The position numbers and the translations under genes are program-made. Source: Pleodorina starrii (taxonomy: Eukaryota; Chlorophyta; Chlorophyceae; Chlamydomonadales; Volvocaceae). Taken from it: a stretch of 64,000 nt of DNA. The notes under the pieces were generated by a model. The model was not told where the DNA came from and ran no database searches. It saw only the letters and a list, made by a program, of their open reading frames with translations. Below, in pieces: positions 21,904 to 34,503 of the stretch. The DNA lies in contig BRXU01000001.1 in NCBI GenBank assembly GCA_030267565.1, positions 3,658,001-3,722,000 of the forward strand, given 5' to 3'. Position 1 is the stretch's first letter. Every line of letters begins with the position of its first letter.

Positions 21904-21930
<27 letters not shown>
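21257..21930 (+). repeat. (CATA)n array, LINE 6 tail
   Basis: About 674 bp of CATA following the LINE terminus AACGAGAC and ending at ATATATATTGCG, the start of the duplicated 279-bp sequence. Confidence 0.95.
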
Positions 21931-21938
<8 letters not shown>

Positions 21939-22209
21939 TGCGTTGTTATCATACGTACACCGGTAGCGTAGCAGCCGTATCTAGTCTCTACACGCTGCTT
22001 TCTCATACATTTGTTAAAAAGCGCGAGATAGAAAAGGACCTGCACCAACCCTATATATGTCAGCCCCCTCCCCCGTTATGGATACGTTAAGGGGGTACCC
22101 CCGTAACGAGCTTGCCTTGTTACGGGGTATGGGGTCGTATAGACCCATAACCCTACCTGATACCCCGTCCGTCCAGACCCCGTTAGGCTTGACAAACCCT
22201 GTCGGTTAC
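21931..22209 (+). repeat. 279-bp duplicated flank, copy 1
   Basis: Identical by eye to 34531-34809. It is not part of the LINE: it contains a 12-bp palindrome GGGGGTACCCCC in a longer imperfect inverted repeat (CGTTA...TAACG) and short ACCCCGT motifs. LINE copy 7 starts at its right end with a TAC overlap. The second copy continues into unique DNA. Confidence 0.85.
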
Positions 22210-22286
22210 ACCAACGGATCGCCGCAGCGCAGCCTGGCGACGGAAAACGGGTCGCCATTACGAAGGTACTAACGTACCGGAGAAGA

Positions 22287-24239
22287 ATGGACCCAGTCGA
22301 TGCGGGCCCGGTCGCTGTGAAGGTTAAGGTGGCTGCCCCGACCGGCTCCCTGGCCTGCCTCGCGGCCTCATTGGCGCCCGACGGCACCCTGGACCTGGGC
22401 CAAATCCCGTTGGAGCCCGGCAGCCTCGAATCGGTCCCCATCAAAGTGCGCGCTCTGGAAGCCAATAAAGTGGCCTTCCAGCAATATTGGATCCACGGAA
22501 TCCCGGACAGCATCCAGGACCCCGAGGGATGCAAAAAGGTGCTCATGCCCGCATACGGCCGGTCGGTGGACACGATCGTGTGGGCCCGACGCTGTGACCA
22601 CACACATCGCGTGCTGGCTACCCTGAAAGCGTCTGCAGCACCCCTGCCGGACTCGCTGGACGTCCCCGCCCAGCCCGCACCCAGCCAGCAAGGGGCATAC
22701 ACCCTCAAGGCGGAGCAGCAGTGGTGGCAACGCTTGGACATCACAATTCCGCGCGCGCCACCGCCCAGCACACGCGTATTGGCTGCCGACAGACAGGCGC
22801 GCCAGTGGCACGCTGCCCAGGACCTGCACTGGGCGCATCACCTGGTCCGCTTGGAGGCCGAGGCGCGGGCACGTGCCCAACCCACCGGTCGGGCCACAGC
22901 ACCGCAGGCGGAACACCCCGTGGACCCCCGGCCAGCGGCGGCAGCCCGAGCGACAGATACGACCGCGCCACAAAGGACGACCCCCGCAGCACCAGCAACC
23001 ACACAGGTAGCCGGGACCGCCCAACAACTGGGCGCGGATGACGCGGCGACCGCCCTGGCCCGGCGGACCGAGGAGATCCGGGAACAAAACGACCGGGAAA
23101 CCCGGGCCCAGCAGGCAGCGCTGAAGGAGCAGCTGGGGCTCGAACGGCGGACAGCAGCCGCCGCGGAGCGCACCGCCGCCGCGGAACGTGCCGCCGCCGC
23201 GGAGCGCGCCGCCGCCGCGGAACGTGCCGCCGCCGCGGAACGTGCCGCCGCCGCGGAGCGCGCCGCCGCCGCGGAGCGTGCCGCCGCCGCGGAGCGTGCC
23301 GCCGCCGCGGAGCGCGCCACCGCCGCGGAGCGCGCCACCGCCGCGGAGCGCGCCGCCGCTGCGGACGCGACCGCTACGGCCGGCACACCCGAAGGCCCTG
23401 CCAACACGGCGGCCCTAGCACACGAGGCCGCAGTCCAGGCAGCCACCACGGCAGGCCCAGCCGACGCGCGGCAACACCAGCAGGAGGAGCAGGCTGCGGC
23501 GCCCGCCAATGCGGACTCGGCCGAGGAGCATGCTGCCATCGCAGCGGGACCAGCCGTCGGTCAGCCACAGCAGCCGCCTCAGCAGCGGCAGCCGCAGCAG
23601 CAGCAGTTGACGCCGGCGGCACCCCGGAGAACGCCACGGCAAACCCAGCGTACACCTGGGGCAGGAGGCAGCTGCCCTACGGGGCTCGCCGCCACTGAGA
23701 CGCCGACGGCGATGACCCCTGCTGACCCCGGCGCCAGTGCGCAGAAAGAGCGGGGGCGGCAGCGCTCGCCGTGCGAGACGAGCCCAGAGGAGGCCTCAGC
23801 CAGGAAACGACCCAGCCAGGGCCGCTGCATCGCGGACCTGACGGACGCGGAGATCCTGGCCAGAGCTGATGCCCGCCAGGCAAAAGGTGGCGGCGGATGG
23901 ACGCGCAAAGCGGGCGAATCGGACGCAGCAGTCGTGCTCCGGCTGCGGGGTCGGAGTGCCAGGGTGAGAGGCACAGTCGGAGACGCCATGCGCGAAAAGT
24001 CCGCCAGCACGCGCCGGAAGCCGGCAGTGGACAGAACCCCCGCCTCGGCCGCCCCCCAGGCGCACACATGCAGCCTTAGCCCCTCCCAGCGCAGCAGTGC
24101 CAGCACCCCCGTGGCCAGCCTGCGTGCATTCAGCCTGGAGCTACGGCTATCCCAGGCCAGCCAAGACGGCGCCCAGACTAACGCAGACCAACCCCCCCAG
24201 GCCCCGGCGGCGGCAACGCCGCTGGCTCCACAGCAATGA
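22287..24239 (+). pseudogene. LINE ORF1, copy 7, N-terminally truncated
   Basis: The ORF1 frame is open from 22209 and the first in-frame ATG is 22287 (MDPVDAGPV), giving 650 codons against 744 in copy 1. The RRM-like core, the full-length AAAAER array (about 12 units) and the basic C-terminus are present. The natural N-terminus and leader are gone. It ends with the same ATGA overlap to ORF2. Confidence 0.8.
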
Positions 24240-27200
24240 GAGCAGCACGGGGTCAGGGAGGTCGGGCCCAAATAACCCGGCCACTGCGAGTGGCGTCCCA
24301 TAACATGGGAGGCTTGCGTGTGTGGGAGGCGCGCGCCGCAGCGCGCTTCGAAGCGGCGATGCAGCTTTGGGCCCAGCTCCAGCTCGACGTGGTGTGTCTG
24401 CAGGAGACTCACCACACCGGGGACCCAGACCGGAGCGCACTGGAGGCGGCCCTAACGGCCGCCGCCGACCGGCTCCACCAGCCGGGCTGGACCATAGCAG
24501 CGCACTCGTACTCAAACAGCCAACACACCGCGGGCGTGGCGATCCTCGTCCGTGCAAACCTCCTTCCCCCCCGCGCCATCGAGGCCCTCCCCGCGCCCGC
24601 CGGCGTACCCGCGGGGTGGCTCACGGAGTGCAGATTCCAGTGGGGCGGACATCATGTGCGGGTCTGCAGCGTTTACTTCCCACAGGCCGGGAGGGATGGC
24701 GCCGCGGGCCTGCGGCAACAGCTGTGTCAGGCAGGCCTGGCCCCCGCCGCCGCAGATGCGGCGGCAGATGGCTCGGTACTGCTGTGGTGCGGCGATTTCA
24801 ACTTTGTGGAGAACCCGGCCCTGGACTGCCCCAGCCCTGCGCGCAGCAGACGCGGCCCCATCCATGCAGCTGCAGGAGGCGGCGGCGGCCGCAGGGATGG
24901 TGGACAGCTTTCGCACGCTGCACCCCCAGCGCCGTGAGTTCACGTACCTATACCGGGGACCGCGGCCTGGGGGCTCCCGCCTGGACCGCATCTACCTGCC
25001 TGAGGCGGCCTGCCCATACCTCGCGAAAGCGTACATCAACGTCACCTCGCCGTCTGACCATCGGCTCGCCATCGCCCACATTGCAGCCCGCCAACCGCCC
25101 CCCAACACCAATCTCCCGCGCCGCATCCGCCTCCACTGCCTAGCGCATGCGGACCTGAAACGCAGCCTGGGCGACTGGCTAGATGAGGAAGTGGGAGCGG
25201 CCCCCACCGGCGGTGAGCACCCGCAGCAGGCCGTGCTGGACTGGTGGCCGGCGTTCAAACGCCGGCTCACAGCCCAGGTGGCCCGGCTCAACCGAGAAGC
25301 ACAGACGCGCCGCGTCCGGCCAGCCGCCAGCGTGCAACAGCTAGCGGCGGCAGCACAGGAAGCCGCCAGCGCCCTGGACGCCGACCCCTCCAACGAGGAA
25401 CGGCTGGCGGCGGCAGTGGAGGCGCAGGTGGCAGTGCAGAAGGGCATGCGGGCCGCGGCCAACGAGGCGGCCCGGGACGCCCGGCGGAACCGGATCAGTG
25501 AAGGCGAGCGCCCCTCCCGGGCCCTCACCGCCCTCATCCGGGAACAGAGCGATGGCGGCAACGGGGGCGGCCCCGGCCCCTCCATGCTGCGCGACCCCCG
25601 CACGGGCCAGCTGGTCAGCGACGCCAGGCGACTGCCGCAGATCATCGCCAACTTCTGGCAGGACGTCAGCGCCCTGCCATCGGAGGCCGAGCTGCCGGCA
25701 TCGGTGAAGCAGCAGGCGCAGGCCCAGGTCCTGGAGGCCCTCCGAGACCACCCGCTGCGACTGCCGGCAGACCCGGAAGACCCAGTCGGGCGGGCCCAAG
25801 TGGGCAGCACCGAGGTGGCCGCGGCTCTCAAGGCCACGCCGCGCGGAAAAGCGCCGGGGTGGGATGGCCTGCCCGCGGAGCTCTACCGGGCCTTCCAGCG
25901 ACAGTTCGCCCCCCTCCTGGCTGACCTATACACCGCCATCGGCACCACAGGCAACATGCCCGCGCGGTTCACCGAGGGCATCATCAAGGTGCTCTATAAA
26001 AAGGGCGACCCCACACAGCCAGGCAACTACCGCCCCATCACCCTGCTCAACACGGACTACCGCATCCTCGCCAAAGTCATGGCAAATAGGCTTGGCCCCG
26101 CCCTGAATGCCGCGATCTCTGCGGAGCAAACGGCCTTCCTCCCGGGGCGACACATTGGCGCCAGCATCTTCACCCTCCGCTACCTTCCCCACCTCCTCCG
26201 ACGCCAGGGACGCAACGCGCTGGTCGCCTTCCTCGACTTTGCCAAAGCCTACGATACGGTCCACCGGGACTTTCTAGTGGCAGCGATGGCGGAGCTGGGC
26301 GCGTCCGAACAGCTCCGAAAGTGGGTACAGACGCTGCTGGCGGACACGCAGGCCCGGGCGCTGGTGGGAGGGAGGCAGTCAGAGCCGGTCAGCATGGCGG
26401 CGGGCGTCCGACAAGGCTGCCCGCTCGCCCCGCTGCTCTACCTCTTCGTCGCGCAAGCGCTGCTGTCATGGCTACAACGCAAGGGACTGGGCATTCGCCT
26501 GGGCCCAGCAGATGCCGAGCTAACCACGGCGGTGCAGTTTGCAGACGACGGAGAGGTGTTCCTGGAGGGCGACCACACCGTCCAAGCCTTCCTCGACGCC
26601 ACGGAGACGTTTGCGCAGGCCACCGGACAGCGGCTAAACCGTGACAAAGTGGAGCTCCTGAGAGTTGGCCACCTGCCGGCACAGCCGCAGCAGCCACCCC
26701 AGCAGCCCCCACCTCAGCAGCCGACAGGCCCGCCGGAAGCCGGCGCCCAGCTCCCACCGCCCGCGCCGCCGCCACCAGCACCAGGCCCGCCGCAAGCGCC
26801 AGCACCAGCCCATGCGCCCGCAGTGCCAAACATCCAGGGCCTGCGCCTGGTGCCTGCCGCGACCGCGCTCGGAGCTGGCTTCTCAAATAACCCAACAGGC
26901 CAGCAATCCAACTGGCACCGCGCCGGGGAGGAGATCCGCAAGCGGATGCACCGCGTCACCAGACTTCGGCTGTCGGTGTTCGGCAGATGCAACCTCATAT
27001 CGGCATACGCCTTACAGATCAGGACGTACCACTGGGAGCACGGCGGCCGAGGAGGGGGGGAAGAGGCCCGCCAGGTGGAGAGATGGGCAGCACAGGCAGG
27101 CGACCGCAGGGTCAGCCCCATGCAGCCATGTCAGCGCCTCACCGGCCTCCCAGGGCAGCTCATGTGGGGCGCGGCGCGAGACGGCGGATGCGGGCTGCTG

Positions 27201-28808
27201 CCGCTCACCCTGCACACCCGCGCACGGGAGGCGGTGAAGGCGGCCAAGCTCGCCCGGACCGCCAGCCAGCCAGCAGACAACGCCCACTCGTTGGTACGAA
27301 CGTTCGCCCAGCTGCTCCGTGGCTACCACCCGCTGCTGAGCCCCGGATCCGTGCTCACCACGGGTGTGGCGCAGGGAGGGATGCCCCACCCAGGAACAGA
27401 CCCCCTGCCCGCAGACGTCACGACACTCCTCGTCGCCCTCAGCTACCTCCCCCCCGTGCAAGATGTTGACACGACGCCACTGCCGGCCGCCGGGGACTGG
27501 TGCCTTAATATCCCGCTTTGGGGCAACCCCCTTTTGCCGAACGGTGCGCAACCGACCAGCGGGGCAGCGGAAGCGGGGGATGCAGCGGACGCGCAGGCGG
27601 CAGATCCAGACTTCGCGCCTGAGGAGGAGGACAGGGACATGGCTCCCAACCCGCTTCCTAGGCCAGGACTAGAGAGCCGCCACAGGCGTCTGGCGGCATG
27701 CAGGGCGTTGCGCACGGTGGGTGACCTAATGAGGGTGACGCAGGCCGCCGCATCCGCCCCGCGAGCAGCTGGCGAGTGGGAGGCCTGGGTAACAACCAAC
27801 CTTGACCCCAGCGACCCGACAGGCTTCAGGCGGACGACGACCATCGACGCCATCAACCGCCTCACGGCGGATATTAGCCCGGAATGGCGTGCAGCAGCAG
27901 CGACGGTGCTGGCGCACCCGGAACGCGCGACAGGGCTGGATACGGAGGAGACGATACGAGCTCGGTTCGTGAGGCGGGTGGGCTGGCGGTTTGGGGGGTC
28001 ACTCAGCACCAAGCTGCGCGACCTCTCCGTCCGCCAAGCCACCCTACTGCAGATGCAGCCGGTAACGGAGCGCCGGGCCCGCCTGCACGCAGCATACGAG
28101 CGGGAAGCCCGGGAGCAGCCCGCAGCGGCGGCAGCGGCAGCAGGAGCCCACCCGCCGGGACATCAGCCAGCCGCCGCCGAAGTGGCGCCAGCAGCAGGCG
28201 TACTGGCAATGCTCCGGCGAATGTGGCCCATCAAATGGGAGCGCGAACACTTTGAGACGCTCTGGCGGTTGGCACAGGACGGCGTGCCGCTCCCCGGCAA
28301 CAGCCACATCAGGGGAGCGGCACCAGAACAATGCAAGTGCGGCGCGTACGGGGGAGCCGGCCCACACGCATGCTCGCCGCGTGCACACCACTTCTGGGAG
28401 TGCCCGGTGGCGCAAGCGGTGGTGCAGCAGATCGCCGCCCACGTGCCCGGGCCCATCACCCGGGCGAACGTGTGGCTGGCGGAGCCACCGCCAGGCATAC
28501 AGCAGTGCGTGTGGGACGTGATCTGCCTGGCGGCGCTCACGGCCATGGAACGGGCGCGCGTGGGGCTGTGGGCAGTCAGGAACTCGCCTACCGCCCCGGA
28601 TGCCCCAGACCCAGTCGAGGTGGCCAAGGCGCGCGCAGCGCTAGATTTTTGGCAGCGTGTGCGGGGGTTTGCGGAGCTAGACGTGCCAAGGCGGGGATGG
28701 GAGGGGGTAGGGCCTGACCATCCCATCCTGGCGGTGGTCAACGGCCACTTTCAGTGTGTGCAGCACGCAGGGATGGGTATGGAGGGAGAGGGAGGGGTCG
28801 TGGAGTGA
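24236..28808 (+). pseudogene. LINE ORF2, copy 7, frameshifted in endonuclease
   Basis: Follows ORF2 from the ATGA at 24236 to about 24838. There five bases present in copies 1 and 3 are missing (CCCGGACCTGCG became CCCTGCG), soon after the GDFN motif of the endonuclease. The normal sequence resumes in another frame and stays open to the stop at 28808, covering the rest of the endonuclease, the whole RT with RQGCPLAPLL and FADD, and the C-terminal Cys/His motif. An active endonuclease could not be made without correcting the frame. Confidence 0.8.
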
Positions 28809-29795
28809 GGGGATGAAGGGGCTTTAGGGGTGAGGGAGGGAACTTAGGGCGTCGAGGCAGGGAGGCGTGAGAGGAGGGGAGGTGGGGGGGTTCCTTTGGT
28901 CCGAGAGGACTTAGGGTGCAGAGACCGCCGCGGGCTGCCTTTTGTAGGCGAGGGGAGGCTTTAGGGAGCGGGTATAGCGAGAGTGAGGCGAGTTGGCGAG
29001 GTGCCGCCTAGTGCGAACTATAGCTCCGTCACCTAGCCCGCTGCCGCAAGGCCCGCTCCCGACCTCCTGCCGCGTCGAGGCCAAGCGGCGCTCTGGAGCT
29101 CGGCCTCTAGGGGCCACCCCCCGGCCTCTCCGGGGCCGTCGTAGTAGGAGTAGTAGTAGGGGTAGGGCGCGCGCTGTCTTGGGTTCTCCTTTGGTGCTGA
29201 CCGCCCACGAGCTGGACCAAGCTCGGGGCAGGTTCTCAGCGCTTTGTTTTCGCGCCTAGAGGAGCACCGCCAGCCGGTAGCAGGCCGGCCGGGCGCCCCG
29301 GCGCTGCAAGGACTTCAGGGCGGGCAGGACAGCGCGGGCGCCGCGTAGTGCGCCGGCGCGACTGCTGTTTGTGCGGACGAAGGGCCCAGCTGCCGTATAA
29401 GGCAGGCTGTGAGCTCAAGCTTTTGGGGAGCCGCTGCGCCGTACACCCGTATATGGGGTATACGACGCAGCCAGCTCTGCGTCGAGCAGGAGGGGGTAGC
29501 GGCCCCTCACGCCCTTCTCCCACCGCAAGGGGGAGAGTGCTTAGGCGGTCTTTCCGTCGGGGCTGGGTTAGCAGCCCCTGGCCAGCGTCAGGGCCCGGTC
29601 AGATACTGTAACGACACACATACACACATACACACACTTACACACACACACACACACACACTTACTTAACCTCGCACCAACACCAGACCAAATGTCCATT
29701 TGTCCAGTTGACAAAATTCCTGACCTTTCTTCTCAACGTTATTTCTTTTTGTAATTTATTTGCTTGTAATATCCTAGCTCTTCTACGGCTCGAAA

Positions 29796-32552
29796 ATGAG
29801 CCGGTATCGGGGCTCGAGGAGAACCGTTGACGCGGTCCACGCGGCTACAGCCGCGACTAGCGCGAACCGCGGCGGTGAGGCTTCCAGCTCAACCGACCGC
29901 GGCTATGAAACCATAATTTTTGAAGCAGAATTCCCAGCTGGCAGCAACCAGCGGGACTGTGGCGTTTGGTTCCATTATGGAACCCCGGCCATGGCCCTAC
30001 ACCAACGGATCACCGCAGCGCAGCCTGGCGACGGAAAACGGGTCGCATACATACATACATACATACATACATACATACATACATACATACATACATACAT
30101 ACATACATACATACATACATACATACATACATACATACATACATACATACATACATACATACATACATACATACATACATACATACATACATACATACAT
30201 ACATACATACATACATACATACATACATACATACATACATACATACATACATACATACATACATACATACATACATACATACATACATACATACATACAT
30301 ACATACATACATACATACATACATACATACATACATACATACATACATACATACATACATACATACATACATACATACATACATACATACATACATACAT
30401 ACATACATACATACAAACATACATACATACATACATACATACATACATACATACATACATACATACATACATACATACATACATACATACATACATACAT
30501 ACATACATACATACATACATACATACATACATACATACATACATACATACATACATACATACATACATACATACATACATACATACATACATACATACAT
30601 ACATACATACATACATACATACATACATACATACATACATACATACATACATACATACATACATACATACATACATACATACATACATACATACATACAT
30701 ACATACATACATACATACATACATACATACATACATACATACATACATACATACATACATACATACATACATACACTGGGAGCACGGCGGCCGAGGAGGG
30801 GGGGAAGAGGCCCGCCAGGTGGAGAGATGGGCAGCACAGGCAGGCGACCGCAGGGTCAGCCCCATGCAGCCATGTCAGCGCCTCACCGGCCTCCCAGGGC
30901 AGCTCATGTGGGGCGCGGCGCGAGACGGCGGATGCGGGCTGCTGCCGCTCACCCTGCACACCCGCGCACGGGAGGCGGTGAAGGCGGCCAAGCTCGCCCG
31001 GACCGCCAGCCAGCCAGCAGACAACGCCCACTCGTCGGTACGAACGTTCGCCCAGCTGCTCCGTGGCTACCACCCGCTGCTGAGCCCCGGATCCGTGCTC
31101 ACCACGGGTGTGGTGCATGGAGGGATGCCCCACCCAGGAACAGACCCCCTGCCCGCAGACGTCACGACACTCCTCGTCGCCCTCAGCTACCTCCCCCCCG
31201 TGCAAGATGTTGACACGACGCCACTGCCGGCCGCCGGGGACTGGTGCCTTAATATCCCGCTTTGGGGCAACCCCCTTTTGCCGAACGGTGCGCAACCGAC
31301 CAGCGGGGCAGCGGAAGCGGGGGATGCAGCGGACGCGCAGGCGGCAGATCCAGACTTCGCGCCTGAGGAGGAGGACAGGGACATGGCTCCCAACCCGCTT
31401 CCTAGGCCAGGACTAGAGAGCCGCCACAGGCGTCTGGCGGCATGCAGGGCGTTGCGCACGGTGGGTGACCTAATGAGGGTGACGCAGGCCGCCGCATCCG
31501 CCCCACGAGCACCTGGCGAGTGGGAGGCCTGGGTAACAGCCAACCTTGACCCCAGCGACCTGACAGGCTTCAGGCGGACGACGACCATCGACGCCATCAA
31601 CCGCCTCACGGCGGATATTAGCCCGGAATGGCGTGCAGCAGCAGCGACGGTGCTGGCGCACCCGGAACGCGCGGCAGGGCTGGATACGGAGGAGACGATA
31701 CGAGCTCGGTTCGTGGGGCGGGTGGGCTGGCGGTTTGGGGGGTCACTCAGCACCAAGCTGCGCGACCTCTCCGTCCGCCAAGCCACCCTACTGCAGATGC
31801 AGCCGGTAACGGAGCGCCGGGCCCGCCTGCACGCAGCCTACGAGCGGGAAGCCCGGGAGCAGCCCGCAGCGGCGGCAGCGGCAGCAGGAGCCCACCCGCC
31901 GGGACATCAGCCAGCCGCCGCCGAAGTGGCGCCAGCAGCAGGCGTACTGGCAATGCTCCGGCGAATGTGGCCCATCAAATGGGAGCGCGAACACTTTGAG
32001 ACGCTCTGGCGGTTGGCACAGGACGGCGTGCCGCTTCCCGGCAACAGCCACATAAGGGGAGCGGCACCAGAACAATGCAAGTGCGGCGCGTACGGGGGAG
32101 CCGGCCCACACGCATGCTCGCCGCGTGCACACCACTTCTGGGAGTGCCCGGTGGCGCAAGCGGTGGTGCAGCAGATCGCCGCCCACGTGCCCGGGCCCAT
32201 CACCCGGGCGAACGTGTGGCTGGCGGAGCCACCGCCAGGCGTGCAGCAGTGCGTGTGGGACGTGATCTGCCTGGCGGCGCTCACGGCCATGGAACGGGCG
32301 CGCGTGGGGCTGTGGGCAGTCAGGAACTCGCCCACCGCCCCGGATGCCCCAGACCCAGTCGAGGTGGCCAAGGCGCGCGCAGCGCTAGAATTTTGGCAGC
32401 GTGTGCGAGGGTTTGCAAAGCTAGACGTGCCAAGGCGGGGATGGGAGGGGGTAGGGCCTGACCACCCCATCCTGGCGGTGGTCAACGGCCACTTTCAGTG
32501 TGTGCAGCACGCAGGGATGGGTATGGAGGGAGGGGGAGGGGAAGTGGAGTGA
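29796..32552 (+). pseudogene. Fused ORF1-(CATA)n-ORF2 reading frame, copy 8/9
   Basis: 918 open codons: 84 from ORF1, a long Tyr-Ile-His-Thr stretch from the CATA array with one TYIQTYI variant (a CATACAAACATA interruption near 30415), then about the last 590 codons of ORF2, starting after the RT catalytic part and including the Cys/His motif. No endonuclease or FADD is encoded. It is a composite relic. Confidence 0.7.
30047..30773 (+). repeat. (CATA)n array inside chimaeric LINE 8/9
   Basis: 727 bp, the longest array in the window, with a single CATACAAACATA variant near 30415. Confidence 0.95.
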
Positions 32553-33365
32553 GGGGATGAAGGGGCTTTATGGGTGAGGGAGGGAACTTAGGGCGTCGAG
32601 GCAGGAAGGCGTGAGAGGAGGGGAGGAGGAGGGGGGGGGTCCTTCGGGTCCGAGAGGACTTAGGGTGCAGAGACCGCCGCAGGCTGCCTTTTGTAGGCAA
32701 GGGAGGCTTTAGGGAGCGGGTTTAGCGAGAGTGAGGAGAGTTGGCGAGGTGCCGCCTAGTGTGAACTATAGCTCCGTCACCTAGCCCGCTGCCGCAAGGC
32801 CCGCTCCCGACCTCCTGCCGCGTCGAGGCCAAGCGGCGCTCTGGAGCTCGGCCTCTAGGGGCCACCCCCCGGCCTCTCCGGGGCCGTCGTAGTAGGAGTA
32901 GTAGCAGGGGTAGGGCGCGCGCTGTCTTGGGTTCTCCTTTGGTGCTGACCGCCCACGAGCCGGACCAAGCTCGGGGCAGGTTCTCAGCGCTTTGTTTTCG
33001 CGCCTAGAGGAGCACCGCCAGCCGGTAGCAGGCCGGCCGGGCGCCCCGGCGCTGCAAGGACTTCAGGGCGGGCAGGACAGCGCGGGCGCCGCGTAGTGCG
33101 CCGGCGCGACTGCTGTTTGTGCGGACGAAGGGCCCAGCTGCCGTATAAGGCAGGCTGTGAGCTCAAGCTTTTGGGGAGCCGCTGCGCCGTACACCCGTAT
33201 ATGGGGTATACGACGCAGCCAGCTCTGCGTCGAGCAGGAGGGGGTAGCGGCCCCTCACGCCCTTCTCCCACCGCAAGGGGGAGAGTGCTTAGGCGGTCTT
33301 TCCGTCGGGGCTGGGTTAGCAGCCCCTGGCCAGCGTCAGGGCCCGGTCAGATACTGTAACGACAC

Positions 33366-33954
33366 ACACCGGCGGGTAACCGGCGGGTCTGGAGTTCGAT
33401 CCCCAGAGTCGGCACTAACTTAACCGGAAGACGTGGGATCGTACCCCACCGCTGGTCCCCCGGGTGAAAGAGATCGGGGTGTCGAAGGCTGGAGACAATG
33501 GTGTCCTCTGGTGCGCGGGGCGGCTGGAGTGGGATGCCACCAAGAAGACTACAACGCTGCCGCAGAGCAGTGGTGGAGGAATGAGTCTGCATAGGGCCTG
33601 GACCAGACTGCATAGCAGGTGGTGGTTGGATAACTAAGATCGGGCGGCGGCAGGCTTCCGAAGGATATAGGAGGTGGTAATGGCACCGGTGTGAGTGCCC
33701 TTGTAGATTACGCAGCTGTAGAGCATGCGTTCGGTGGACTGAGGACAGTAGGCGCCTGGGGCTAGCTTAGCTGGCACATGGACAATCAGGTGGACGCTGT
33801 CCTGTGACGATTACGGCGCAGCGGTTAGCACTTCCCGGTGCAGTGTGCAGACAAGGTGGTACGCCCCTCCTCAACAGAGGAGTGCTTCGGCGGTCTCCCG
33901 TATGTGGGCGGGTTAGCGCCCCCGGCCAGTGTCGGCCCGGCAGATATGTAACAG

Positions 33955-33957
<3 letters not shown>
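33366..33957 (+). mobile_element. SINE-like element, right copy
   Basis: About 590 bp without a convincing ORF, lying between the short tail of LINE 9 and a (CATA)n array. Near its 5' end GAGTTCGATCC (33392-33402) matches the pol III B-box consensus GGTTCGANNCC and is flanked by TCTGG/CCAGA, like a tRNA T-arm. An A-box-like CGGCGCAGCGGTTAGC occurs at 33813-33828, downstream of it and so not in the normal order. Its 3' 100 bases share hairpins, spacer and the GGCCAG.GTC.GGCCCGG.CAGATA motif with the LINE. Likely a non-autonomous partner of the LINE; tRNA origin is tentative. Confidence 0.55.
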
Positions 33958-33985
<28 letters not shown>

Positions 33986-34503
33986 CATACATACATACAT
34001 ACATACATACATACATACATACATACATACATACATACATACATACATACATACATACATACATACATACATACATACATACATACATACATACATACAT
34101 ACATACATACATACATACATACATACATACATACATACATACATACATACATACATACATACATACATACATACATACATACATACATACATACATACAT
34201 ACATACATACATACATACATACATACATACATACATACATACATACATACATACATACATACATACATACATACATACATACATACATACATACATACAT
34301 ACATACATACATACATACATACATACATACATACATACATACATACATACATACATACATACATACATACATACATACATACATACATACATACATACAT
34401 ACATACATACATACATACATACATACATACATACATACATACATACATACATACATACATACATACATACATACATACATACATACATACATACATACAT
34501 ACA

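Larger units (their letters stand above)
19085..21930 (+). mobile_element. Chimaeric LINE 5/6: 5' end + (CATA)n + 3' end
   Basis: 19085-19470 is the 5' UTR and first 84 codons of ORF1 (subtype A), breaking after ACGGGTCGC. 19471-19759 is (CATA)n. 19760-21256 is the 3' part of a subtype A copy starting in the ORF2 C-terminal region (equivalent to base 6644 of copy 1), ending AACGAGAC, then (CATA)n 21257-21930. The simplest reading is a 5'-truncated LINE inserted in the tail of an internally deleted LINE. Confidence 0.75.
22207..29660 (+). mobile_element. LINE copy 7 (subtype B), slightly 5'-truncated
   Basis: Lacks the 5' UTR and the first about 70 codons of ORF1 and starts at the equivalent of base 735 of copy 1, with TAC shared with the target flank. 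ORF1 continues to 24239, ORF2 spans 24236-28808 with one frameshift, 3' UTR 28809-29615, CA-rich tail 29616-29660. The subtype B 3' UTR marker is present. A complete subtype A 5' end follows, as after copies 2 and 4. Confidence 0.85.
29661..33363 (+). mobile_element. Chimaeric LINE 8/9: 5' end + (CATA)n + 3' half
   Basis: 29661-30046 repeats the 5' UTR and 84 ORF1 codons with the same GGGTCGC breakpoint as copy 5. 30047-30773 is (CATA)n. 30774-33363 is a subtype A copy starting at CACTGGGAGCAC in the ORF2 post-RT region (about base 5552 of copy 1). The final tail is only ACACAC before the SINE-like element. Left junction shared, right junction different from LINE 5/6. Confidence 0.75.

Noticed and set aside
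33385..33412. Functional tRNA gene
   Set aside because: Only a T-arm-like segment with a B box is present; no acceptor stem, anticodon arm or adjacent A box can be folded.
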